Assembly: GCA_964560875.1 (NCBI GenBank)
Contig: CAZLMW010000011.1
Coordinates: 28,632-92,631 of the forward strand
DNA from: CAZLMW01 sp964560875
GTDB lineage: Bacteria; Myxococcota_A; UBA9042
DNA: 64,000 nt
Direction of reading: 5' to 3'
The notes below the pieces were generated by a model that saw only the letters and a list, made by a program, of their open reading frames with translations, was not told where the DNA came from and did no database searches. A program made the position numbers and the translations under genes. Positions 22,772 through 30,204 of the stretch are shown here, in pieces (position 1 is the first letter of the stretch; every line of letters begins with the position of its first letter).

Positions 22772-23737
22772 TCAGGCCTCTTGGGTGGCTGAATGCGGCG
22801 AATTGTCGGGCGCTTGCTCGTCGTCGGGCAGGCGTCCGCGCTGCACAAACAGCTCGAGCAGAATGAGCACAACACCGACTGAGATGCCGATGTCGGCGAC
22901 GTTGTAGACGGGCCAACGATATTCGCCGACGTAGTTGAGCACGAAGTCGACAACCACCTGGTACATGCCGCGATCGATGAGGTTTCCAACGGCGCCGCCA
23001 AGCACAGCTCCGAGCGCCCATGTGCCAAGCGCGCTGCCCATCCATCCGGTCCAAATCGCCCAGATCATGCCGAGCGCTGCGATGAGCGCGATGATGGAGA
23101 AGAACGCGGTGCGCAGGGTCGGGCTGGCGTCGCGCATGAAGCCCCATGCGGCGCCGGGGTTTTCCGCGTAGACCATCTTCATGAAGCCGTCGACCCACGC
23201 GATGTCGCGCTGGACGACGGCAACGAGGGTGTGCGAATCGACGACCTCATCGGCTTTGCGCACCACATCGACAGCGCGCCAGGTCGCCTCTTGGAGGACG
23301 GCGTCAACACGGTCGGGAGGGACGCGCCATTGGGTCTGGATCAAGCCGCCAAGGTCGCTGTGGCCCGCACCCGCATACACGCGCAAGCGGCGTGGCGGCG
23401 GCAACCCCGTCCCGGTCGTGGCGAGCAGCTGCCGCGGCGTGTCCTTGGAGTCGAGCTTCATATCAGCCCGCAGCCCGTCGGCCTTCTTGAACAGCCACAC
23501 CTGGCGCGACGCGACGCGTTCGTCGACCTCGTCGGGCGTGAGGCCGCGGCCGGTCAGCAGGGACTTCATGGGGGCGCGACCATCGCCCTGGACAACCATC
23601 GGGTGAGCCGGACTCGCGAGGTTGTCGATGGCGAGGACTTTGGTCCACTGATCGACGACAAGCACCACGACGGCGAGCGCCAGGACGGCCCACGGATTCG
23701 CGAATCGGCTGGTTGTGGCGTGGTTTGCGGTCGACAT
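22772..23737 (-). CDS. lspA: Lipoprotein signal peptidase II with an unusual long insertion
   Basis: Signal peptidase II cleaves diacylated prelipoproteins just before the lipobox cysteine. All active-site elements are seen: VVDQWTK in the first membrane span, NPGAAWGF, then GGAVGNLIDRG with catalytic Asp255 and VYNVADIGISVG with catalytic Asp282. The protein is 321 residues against about 165 for ordinary LspA. The extra ~135 residues lie between the first span and the NPGAA motif, on the periplasmic side. ATG 23737 gives a short n-region before the first span. This is the first gene of a four-gene operon that runs to lipB. Confidence 0.94.
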   Translation of the reverse strand: MSTANHATTSRFANPWAVLALAVVVLVVDQWTKVLAIDNLASPAHPMVVQGDGRAPMKSLLTGRGLTPDEVDERVASRQVWLFKKADGLRADMKLDSKDTPRQLLATTGTGLPPPRRLRVYAGAGHSDLGGLIQTQWRVPPDRVDAVLQEATWRAVDVVRKADEVVDSHTLVAVVQRDIAWVDGFMKMVYAENPGAAWGFMRDASPTLRTAFFSIIALIAALGMIWAIWTGWMGSALGTWALGAVLGGAVGNLIDRGMYQVVVDFVLNYVGEYRWPVYNVADIGISVGVVLILLELFVQRGRLPDDEQAPDNSPHSATQEA

Positions 23738-23781
23738 CGCGGCTCCGAGCGCGGCAGTCGCGCAGAGTAGGGTCGCACACC

Positions 23782-23807
23782 GGTTGAGGCAACCAGATGC
23801 CTCGACC
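23782..23807. promoter_or_regulatory. Dyad between divergent lspA and radical-SAM locus
   Basis: GGTTGAGGCA (23782-23791) and TGCCTCGACC (23798-23807) pair over ten positions, with one G-T pair, around ACCAGA. The dyad is central in the 132-bp divergent intergenic region and 62 bp upstream of the ATG at 23870. It could be an operator shared by both directions or a leader hairpin of the + transcript. Confidence 0.4.
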
Positions 23808-23869
23808 TCGCGGATCCACGGTTGGTCTCGAAGCTGGCGGCGGACGCCTAAACCGGGTAAGGAAAGCGA

Positions 23870-24715
23870 ATGTTCCGACTGATCCTGACCGGCGGTGCGC
23901 CGCCTGAACCGGTGCCCAAGCAGGCCTGGCCAATGGCGAATCGCGGCGCCGAGCGCGACGTGGCCGCCCGCATCGACAAGGCCGTGGCGGTTGGTGTCGA
24001 CCACCTCGTGTTCGCCGGAAGCGACGGGCTCCTCGACGCGAACGTGATCGCATGGCTTGAGCGAGCGCGCGACGCACGCGTGCAGCGAATCGAGGTCTGG
24101 ACAGACGGGCGCGTGCTGACACGGAAGGGGGCGGCAGAGCGACTTGAAGAGGCCGGGCTCACGCATGTCGGCGTGGTTCTCTTCGGCGCCGAGGAGGCCG
24201 CGCACGACTTCGTTGCGGGCAGCCCCGGGCGCTTCAAGGCGGCGCTGCGGGGTCTGCGGATCGCGCGCAAGGCCGGGCTTCGAACCGCGGTCGTTGCGCC
24301 CATATTGCGGCCAACGTTTCGCGATCTGCCGGTGCTGGTCCAGAGGTCGCTCGCACTCGGGGTCGGTCGCTTCGAATTCGTCGCTGTCCGCGGACCGGAC
24401 AGGCCGGTTCATGGCCTGGTGCCCCACGTCGCGATGGCGGCACCCTACGTTGAACGTGCGATGCGAGTCGCGCTCGGGCATCGACGAGCTGCCCACAGCT
24501 GGTGGACGCCCGCGTGTTTGCTCGGATCGATGCAGCGGCGCGCCCGCAACATCGGGGCCGACGCGCCCGGGATCGCGAGTTATTTCGCGCAAGAGCGTGT
24601 CCAACCGTGCCAAGCCTGCGCGATTTCGCCACAATGCGGTGGTCCCTTGACCGACTACGTCGCACAACACGGCGCCGACGGTCTGGTGGCGCTTGCCGAT
24701 CCCCCAACACAGTGA
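23870..24715 (+). CDS. Degenerate radical-SAM-fold protein lacking the AdoMet cluster cysteines
   Basis: 281 residues. The beginning looks like a radical-SAM barrel (LILTGGAPPEP, then HLVFAGSDGLLDANVIAW in the place of the usual GGEPLL strand, then IEVWTDGRVLT), but the loop that should hold CxxxCxxC contains no cysteine. The C-terminus keeps a SPASM/twitch-like cluster CQACAISPQC (Cys247, Cys250, Cys256). A non-catalytic partner or scaffold of the downstream radical-SAM enzymes is the natural inference; similar SPASM-only proteins are known in the GeoRSP peptide system. AAGGAAAG precedes the ATG. It is the first gene of the + strand locus and lies 78 bp before the next radical-SAM gene. Confidence 0.65.
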   Translation: MFRLILTGGAPPEPVPKQAWPMANRGAERDVAARIDKAVAVGVDHLVFAGSDGLLDANVIAWLERARDARVQRIEVWTDGRVLTRKGAAERLEEAGLTHVGVVLFGAEEAAHDFVAGSPGRFKAALRGLRIARKAGLRTAVVAPILRPTFRDLPVLVQRSLALGVGRFEFVAVRGPDRPVHGLVPHVAMAAPYVERAMRVALGHRRAAHSWWTPACLLGSMQRRARNIGADAPGIASYFAQERVQPCQACAISPQCGGPLTDYVAQHGADGLVALADPPTQ

Positions 24716-24793
24716 GCCGCGCTGGCGACGCTCCGCCGGTCGGTTTCCGGCAGCCAATGCCATCGTGTAAGCTGGCGGGATGGTGGAGGATCG

Positions 24794-26833
24794 ATGACCC
24801 AGATGGTTAGCGACGAAGGGACAGTCGGCGACGAGGCCGTCAACCTCGACGACCTCGCGATCGATATCGACAAGTTGGTTCGCGACGGCGTCCTGACGCG
24901 CGACGAAGCGCGAGCGCTCGAACACAGCCAGCAATCGGACAGCGGCGGGGCTATGCGCCTCGAAGCGATGCCGGGAACAGCCGGGATCGACGACGAGACC
25001 GAAAACAAGGACGCGGTCAAAGAAGCGGCGGTCAAACACAAGCGCCACTGGGTGCGTGTGACTCGGCTGTGCAACCAGCGGTGCACCTTCTGTCTCGATT
25101 CGATGAACCAGGACGGCAGCTACATCGACGTCGACTCGCTCAAGGCCTACATCGCTCTCGGCCGCAAGATGGGTCGGCAGCGGCTCATCCTGTCGGGCGG
25201 CGAGGCGAGCGTGCATCCCGCGTACATCGAGCTGATCCGCTACGGCAAACAAGTCGGCTACGAGTGGATCCAGACCGTCACCAACGGGATGATGTTCGCG
25301 TATAAGAAATTTGCGCGCGCATGCGCGGCGGCGGGACTCGACGAAGCGACGGTATCCATGCACGGCCACACCGCCAAGCTGCAGGACAAGCTGACCGGCA
25401 CACCGGGCGCCTTCGTCACCGGCATCAAGGGCATCCAGAACCTGCAGGGAACCGGCCGCGTCGTGGTCAACGTCGACGTCGTGATCAACAAGCAGAATTA
25501 CAAGCATCTCCCTGAGATTATTGAGTTCTACTACAACATGGGCATCCGCGAGTTCGACCTGCTGCACATCATCCCGTTTGGGCGCGGCTTCGACGAACAT
25601 CGCCACTCGCTCTTCTTCGATCTCAACGACGCTGCGCCCTATTTCCGGCGCGCCTTCGAATGGTCCAAGAAGCCGGGCGTGTACCTGTGGACCAATCGCC
25701 TGCCCGTGCCCTACCTCGAGGGCAACGAGCGGCTGATCCAGGACCCGCACAAGCTGTTTTACGAGTTCGACGGCGGCCGCCACAACTTCGAAGGCTTCCT
25801 CAAACGTGGCATCAAACCGGATTGCTGGGGTGAGCGCTGCGACTACTGCTTCCTGGACGGGGCCTGTCGCAGCACGATGTTCCCGTATCGCGAGAGCCTC
25901 GAAGGTCACAGCTTTCCGACCGTGAAGCTGGCGACGCGCCACGCATGGCCGGGTTCAGCGGCGCGCCAGAAGTTCTTCGATCAGAAGCCTGAACGTCTCT
26001 GGCTGCGTGCGACCGACGGTGACGATGCGGCCAATGCGCTGCAAGACCAGCCGTTCGAAGGTGCCGCGATCAGCGTGCAGCTCGACGCCGGCGCCGATCC
26101 GGGTCCGCTCGCGGCCAAAGGTGGCGTCGACCGCTTTGTGATCACGACCACCGATGACGCGGCGCGCTACCTCGTCGGAGCTGCGCGACTGCAGGACGTC
26201 GAGGTCGAGATCTTGCTGGACCGTTCGCTGTCCGACTGGCTGCTGGCGCGACCGTCGACGATCAAAGCATGGGGCGAGCGGCTGGTGCTGACCCTTCAGA
26301 ACCACGAATACTTGAGCGGTTCGCAGCAAACCGATCCGGCGCCGGCGACGCTGGCGAAGCTGGCCGGACTCGGCGCGCGATTGAAGAATGTGCCCAGCTG
26401 CATCGCGGGAGAGCAGTCGGTGCCGCACGATCACCTGCTGCTCGACGCGGCGATGCTCGACAGCGGCGGCGACCTCGACCTCGACGGGTACGTCCATCAC
26501 TTCATCGAGTCGGAGTACTACGCCAAGTCGCTGCGCTGCCATCGCTGTTCGGCGTTCGAGACCTGCAAGGGCCTGCACGTCAATTACCTGCGAAATCACG
26601 GCTTCGAGATCCTGCAACCGCTGGACGCCAACGGCGAAAGACTCACCGATGCGGAGTCGTTCGAGCACGTGGCCGCCGCGCTCAAACAGGCGACTGAAGA
26701 GAAGGACAAGCGCGAACGCAAGAAGATGATCGGCAAGCACAGCCCTGACCGAAACTTCACCGCCGTCGCGCTGGACAACATGTCGATCCGCAACGATCCG
26801 GCGCGCAGCAAGGAGCGGGCGCCAACCGGCTGA
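24794..26833 (+). CDS. Radical-SAM protein with two auxiliary Cys clusters (679 aa)
   Basis: A radical-SAM enzyme with CNQRCTFC (Cys93, Cys97, Cys100), the GGE-like LILSGGEASVHP and SMHGHTAKLQDKLTG segments. A first auxiliary cluster follows the barrel: CWGERCDYCFLDGAC (Cys344, 349, 352, 358). Residues ~390-580 look like a second, degenerate barrel half, ending in CHRCSAFETC (Cys582, 585, 591). In gene order it takes the place that HxsC holds in His-Xaa-Ser systems, but I do not see a clear HxsC match. It would generate a 5'-deoxyadenosyl radical to modify a peptide or other substrate. GGAGG lies just before the ATG. Confidence 0.85.
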   Translation: MTQMVSDEGTVGDEAVNLDDLAIDIDKLVRDGVLTRDEARALEHSQQSDSGGAMRLEAMPGTAGIDDETENKDAVKEAAVKHKRHWVRVTRLCNQRCTFCLDSMNQDGSYIDVDSLKAYIALGRKMGRQRLILSGGEASVHPAYIELIRYGKQVGYEWIQTVTNGMMFAYKKFARACAAAGLDEATVSMHGHTAKLQDKLTGTPGAFVTGIKGIQNLQGTGRVVVNVDVVINKQNYKHLPEIIEFYYNMGIREFDLLHIIPFGRGFDEHRHSLFFDLNDAAPYFRRAFEWSKKPGVYLWTNRLPVPYLEGNERLIQDPHKLFYEFDGGRHNFEGFLKRGIKPDCWGERCDYCFLDGACRSTMFPYRESLEGHSFPTVKLATRHAWPGSAARQKFFDQKPERLWLRATDGDDAANALQDQPFEGAAISVQLDAGADPGPLAAKGGVDRFVITTTDDAARYLVGAARLQDVEVEILLDRSLSDWLLARPSTIKAWGERLVLTLQNHEYLSGSQQTDPAPATLAKLAGLGARLKNVPSCIAGEQSVPHDHLLLDAAMLDSGGDLDLDGYVHHFIESEYYAKSLRCHRCSAFETCKGLHVNYLRNHGFEILQPLDANGERLTDAESFEHVAAALKQATEEKDKRERKKMIGKHSPDRNFTAVALDNMSIRNDPARSKERAPTG

Positions 26834-26918
26834 CGTTGGCGCGGCGACGCAGCGAGCAAAGCTGGTCGATATTCAAATCAACGGTCGCGCGATTCGACCA
26901 CGCCAATTGACGATACCT

Positions 26919-26939
26919 GGACCGGGTGCTACCCGGTTC
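26919..26939 (+). promoter_or_regulatory. Hairpin between radical-SAM gene and hxsD-like gene
   Basis: GGACCGGG (26919-26926) and CCCGGTTC (26932-26939) form an eight-pair stem with one G-U, loop TGCTA. It lies in the 162-bp gap before the hxsD-like gene. A TTGACG hexamer (26906-26911) precedes it, but the matching -10 (TACCCG at 17 bp) is poor. It could be an attenuator or a processing site that sets different levels for maturase and partner proteins. Confidence 0.35.
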
Positions 26940-26995
26940 GTCCCCCCAGACAACCTGCATTCGAGGCACACCACACGCCCGGAAACGGCGACCCC

Positions 26996-27472
26996 ATGGA
27001 GCGCTGCATGGCCCACCACAATGTCGAAGCGATCGACGCCACCAACGGCTCGGCGACCCTGTCGCTCGATCCCGGCCTTTACCCCATCGATGTCATCTAC
27101 GGCGCGGCCTACGCCCTGATCGACCGCGCCTACGTGCTGCTCGACCGCGAGCCCATCGAGGGCGGACCCGGCGTCAAAGCGAAACGTAGCGGGCGCTTTC
27201 TCGTGCACCTGCGCGCCAAACGAGCGGTGGACGAAGCCGCGCTACAGAAGATGAGCGGCGATTTCGGCAACGAGCTGCTCAGCCAGGCGCTGCGCCGTAA
27301 GGTCGTCAAGCAGAACGGCAAGATCATTGAAGAGATCGTCACGCAGGCCATCGCCGGTGCCGCCGGTGCCGCGCTGCCCCAAGACTTCGTTGACGACGAC
27401 GACGACCTGGACTTCCTCGACGATCCCCTCGGCATCGCCGTGCCGTGGGAAGAGAAGTTCAAGAAGAAATAG
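26996..27472 (+). CDS. HxsD-like protein of a His-Xaa-Ser-type radical-SAM system
   Basis: 158 residues. The HxsD pattern is visible: a YGAAYALIDRAYVLLDR segment, a Val/Leu-rich strand (GRFLVHLRAK), then FGNELLSQALRRKVVKQNGK followed by IIEEIVTQAI. The block ELLSQALRRKV corresponds to the LLNDYxLRE motif after which the HxsD family model was named. HxsD is a small accessory protein always found beside the paired maturases HxsB and HxsC; its biochemical role is not established. An acidic run follows (DDDDDLDFLDDP) and a Lys-rich end. ATG 27008 has a better ribosome site (GGAG six bases upstream) and is an equally likely start. Confidence 0.65.
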   Translation: MERCMAHHNVEAIDATNGSATLSLDPGLYPIDVIYGAAYALIDRAYVLLDREPIEGGPGVKAKRSGRFLVHLRAKRAVDEAALQKMSGDFGNELLSQALRRKVVKQNGKIIEEIVTQAIAGAAGAALPQDFVDDDDDLDFLDDPLGIAVPWEEKFKKK

Positions 27473-27481
27473 CGACGGCCC

Positions 27482-27535
27482 GGCCGACCACTGCCAACTG
27501 GCCGACCACTCTCACCTGGCCAACCACTCTCAACG
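27482..27535 (+). repeat. Three tandem 18-bp repeats between the two hxsD-like genes
   Basis: Copies at 27482-27499, 27500-27517 and 27518-27535 share GGCC(G/A)ACCACT(G/C)(C/T)CA-CT. Read in the frame shared by both neighbouring genes they encode the hexapeptide G(R/Q)PL(P/S)(T/P) three times. The only thing separating the upstream gene from this repeat is its TAG stop at 27470-27472. Confidence 0.7.
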
Positions 27536-27544
27536 GAGCAGCCC

Positions 27545-27769
27545 GTGGACGAGATCCGACTGCACAAGAAGCTCTACATGCGCCAAGCGGTGCGGCAGGC
27601 GATGGACACCTTCGAGGAGTTCGCCAAGCTGACACTGCGGGCCGATGGCGAACACTACGTCGTCGCCGTCACGGACATGGACCCCGATGTGGACGGCGAC
27701 CTGCCCGGCGAGCTGTGCAACTTCGCGCTGGTCAACACCATCGAACGCAAGCGACGTATCCCCGGATAA
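27545..27769 (+). CDS. Small HxsD-like accessory protein (74 aa)
   Basis: A 74-residue soluble protein. It repeats the HxsD outline in short form: LYMRQAVRQAMDTFEEFAKL (helix), a strand HYVVAVTDMD, then ELCNFALVNTIERKR in the place of the LLNDYxLRE block. A GTG start at 27545 is preceded by GGAG. It lies between the longer HxsD-like gene and the HxsB-like gene, so it is probably a second accessory or recognition protein. It has one Cys and no His-Xaa-Ser motif, so it does not look like the substrate peptide, although a precursor role cannot be excluded. The frame is the same as that of the upstream gene. Confidence 0.6.
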   Translation: MDEIRLHKKLYMRQAVRQAMDTFEEFAKLTLRADGEHYVVAVTDMDPDVDGDLPGELCNFALVNTIERKRRIPG

Positions 27770-27841
27770 GGATGTCCGTAGCAAGGCGACGGCCCACCGC
27801 GCCAACTTGCAGACCACGAATGCAGACCTGAAGGACGCACG

Positions 27842-29356
27842 ATGACGGCAGACGCGATGAAAATGCACGACCTTGTTTCGCTCAAGAGGCTCAAGCCCGC
27901 GTTTGCGATGCCGTTTTACCATCGGTACCTCGACGACAAGTTCCTCATCACCAACGACCTGGGCGACTGGTATTTCCTGGCTCCCGAGGACTTCAAGCGC
28001 TTCGTTGAAGGCGCGATCGGGTCCGACGAACCGCTCTACCAGGCCCTCGCCGCGAAGAATTTCATCGCCGCAGAGGTCGACGTCGCCCAGCAGGCGGCGC
28101 GTTGGCGGGACAAACACCGCTACCTCTTCTACGGCCCCACGCTGCACGCCTTTGTGTTGACTCACCGCTGCAACTTCGGCTGCCAGTACTGCCATAGCTC
28201 CATCGTCGGGATGCATCGCACCGACACCGACATGAGCATCGAGGTCGCCGAGCGCGCCGTGGACATGGCGTTTTGCACGACGAGCCCGGGCATCACGATC
28301 GAGTTCCAGGGCGGCGAGCCGATGGCCAACTGGGACGTGCTGCAGCACACAGTTGAGTACGCGCGGCAAAAGAACGCGCTGGCCGACAAGGCGCTTACGT
28401 TCTCGCTCGTCACCAACATGAGCTTGATGACCGAGGAGAAGCTCGAGTACCTCATCGACCGCAAGATTCAGCTCTGCACAAGCGTCGATGGGCCGCCGGA
28501 CGTGCACAACCAGCATCGCGTTTGGAAAGGCGGCGACAGCTTTGAGACCGCCACCGGCTGGATGCAGAAGATCAACGAGCGCTACGAGCAGATGGGCCTC
28601 GATCCGAACCTGTACCGCGTCGAAGCGCTGCCGACCGTCACGCGGACGATGCTTCCGCGCCCCAAGGAGCTGGTCGAAACGTACGTGAACATGGGCTGCC
28701 GAGCGCTCTTCTTGCGCAAGCTCGATCCGTTTGGATTCGCGGCCAAGACGCAGCGTTTCCTCGGCTACTCGATGGAAGACTTCATCCAGTTCTACGTGAA
28801 GGTGGTCGACCACATCATCGAGCTCAACAAGCAGGGCGTGCAGGTGATGGAGCGCAACGCGGCGATCATGCTCAGCAAGATGATCGCCGACTACGAGCCC
28901 AACTACCTGGACCTCCGATCACCGGGCGGCGCCGCGATCGGCCAGATCGGGTACGCGCCCGACGGCACCATCTTCAGCAGTGACGAGGGCCGGTTCGTGG
29001 CCGCGATGGGCGACAACATCTTCCAGATCGGCAGCCTCGACAACACGTACGAAGAGTTGATGACCAACGCCGGTACGCGGGCGCTGGTGATCGCGTCGAC
29101 AAACGACGCACAGCCCGATTGTGTGCAGTGCACGTACAAGCCGTACTGCGGTCAGCAGCCCGAGTACAACTACAAGACTCAGGGCACGATCACCGGCCGC
29201 ATGCGCGACTCGACATGGTGCCGTAAGCACAAGTACATATTTGACTATCTCGCGCGCCGCCTGAAGAACGCGGACGCCGACGAGATGGAAATGTTCATGC
29301 GATGGACGACAAATCGGCCCCAGGAGCATTTCTTACAGCAAGCGGGTCCCATCTAA
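27842..29356 (+). CDS. HxsB-like radical-SAM/SPASM maturase
   Basis: 504 residues. An N-terminal ~100-residue domain (LITNDLGDWYFLAPEDFKRF) resembles the peptide-recognition segment of this family. The radical-SAM core has CNFGCQYC (Cys110, 114, 117), IEFQGGEPMANW and SVDGPPDVHNQHR. The C-terminal SPASM part contains IGYAPDGTIFSSDEGRFVA, CVQCTYKPYC (Cys427, 430, 436) and WCRKH (Cys460). These match the His-Xaa-Ser maturase HxsB closely. Such enzymes make crosslinks or epimerisations in ribosomal peptides; for Hxs the product is not known to me. AAGGA precedes the ATG. Two outer-membrane-type genes follow within 84 bp and may be co-transcribed. Confidence 0.8.
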   Translation: MTADAMKMHDLVSLKRLKPAFAMPFYHRYLDDKFLITNDLGDWYFLAPEDFKRFVEGAIGSDEPLYQALAAKNFIAAEVDVAQQAARWRDKHRYLFYGPTLHAFVLTHRCNFGCQYCHSSIVGMHRTDTDMSIEVAERAVDMAFCTTSPGITIEFQGGEPMANWDVLQHTVEYARQKNALADKALTFSLVTNMSLMTEEKLEYLIDRKIQLCTSVDGPPDVHNQHRVWKGGDSFETATGWMQKINERYEQMGLDPNLYRVEALPTVTRTMLPRPKELVETYVNMGCRALFLRKLDPFGFAAKTQRFLGYSMEDFIQFYVKVVDHIIELNKQGVQVMERNAAIMLSKMIADYEPNYLDLRSPGGAAIGQIGYAPDGTIFSSDEGRFVAAMGDNIFQIGSLDNTYEELMTNAGTRALVIASTNDAQPDCVQCTYKPYCGQQPEYNYKTQGTITGRMRDSTWCRKHKYIFDYLARRLKNADADEMEMFMRWTTNRPQEHFLQQAGPI

Positions 29357-29439
29357 GAGGGCTCGCCGCGTTCCCGAGCAAAGAGCGGCCTGCCATGCAA
29401 CAAAGCTGCGTCGAGCCCGGAAATGGGTATGCTGCGGCC

Positions 29440-30198
29440 ATGAAGCTTCCCCCCGAGCGCAACCGTCTCATGTCCCGCGCGGTCGGCGGCATCTCGCTTC
29501 TCGTTACCGTCTCGCTTCTCATTGCCGTCGCGATGGTGTCGCCCGAAACAGCGCTGGCACAGTCCGGTGCCCACCCTCCGCTGGCAACCCCGGTTCCCGG
29601 CGCAACGCGGGCCAGAACGACCCGGGCGGTCACGTCGCGGCGCGCTGAAGGCCGCAAGATCACACGCCAGGACAACGAACACGGCCTCGGACTCTCCGGC
29701 GGCTGGGCTCCGGGGAGCGGGTTTGCCTACCGACGGTTCTTCGGCAAGACGTCCCTGCAAGCCACGCTTTTCGCCATGGTGACCGAGCGCGGCGCAGACG
29801 CGACGGTTTTCGCGGGGCTGTCTGCGACCCACTACCTGATCGTGTGGCATCGCTATGACCGACCGGGATTGCTGCCCGGCACGTCAGCGCTGCGGATCAC
29901 GGGCGCCGGCTCTTACCTGTACCGCAAGTCGAGCGAAGAAAAGACGACCAAGCGCAACCTCGACCCGACCTGCGTGGACCTCAGCAACAACCCCTGCAAG
30001 AAAGAAGTGATCAAGGAGACCGTGAACTCCACCAAGTGGGACGCTTTCGTCGGCGCCGGGGTCGGTTTTGAATTCGGCGCCGTGATGCGGCCCGGCTTTT
30101 CGATGTCGCTCGACCTCATGCTGACCGCGATGTTCGACGACAAAGGGCTCGATGACATCCTGCCCGTGCCCGCGCTCGGCTTGCTCTACAACTGGTAG
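29440..30198 (+). CDS. Predicted outer-membrane beta-barrel protein, first of tandem pair
   Basis: 252 residues from ATG 29440, chosen because it gives a signal peptide (LLVTVSLLIAVAMVSPETALAQ). The mature part has alternating hydrophobic strands (GLGLSGGWAPGSGFAYRRFF, TVFAGLSATHYLIVWHRY, GAGVGFEFGAVMRPGFSMSL) and ends in LLYNW, an aromatic C-terminal residue typical of BAM substrates. One Cys pair occurs in a TCVDLSNNPC loop. It is paralogous to the next gene. It begins 83 bp after the HxsB-like gene on the same strand; whether it is part of the radical-SAM system is inference. Confidence 0.65.
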   Translation: MKLPPERNRLMSRAVGGISLLVTVSLLIAVAMVSPETALAQSGAHPPLATPVPGATRARTTRAVTSRRAEGRKITRQDNEHGLGLSGGWAPGSGFAYRRFFGKTSLQATLFAMVTERGADATVFAGLSATHYLIVWHRYDRPGLLPGTSALRITGAGSYLYRKSSEEKTTKRNLDPTCVDLSNNPCKKEVIKETVNSTKWDAFVGAGVGFEFGAVMRPGFSMSLDLMLTAMFDDKGLDDILPVPALGLLYNW

Positions 30199-30204
30199 CT
30201 ATCG

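Noticed and set aside
22772..25942. A 1056-codon minus-strand frame that extends lspA upstream through the radical-SAM genes
   Set aside because: Only the last 321 residues are LspA. The rest overlaps two well-supported + strand genes and has no recognisable domain; the ATG at 23737 starts the signal-peptidase fold.
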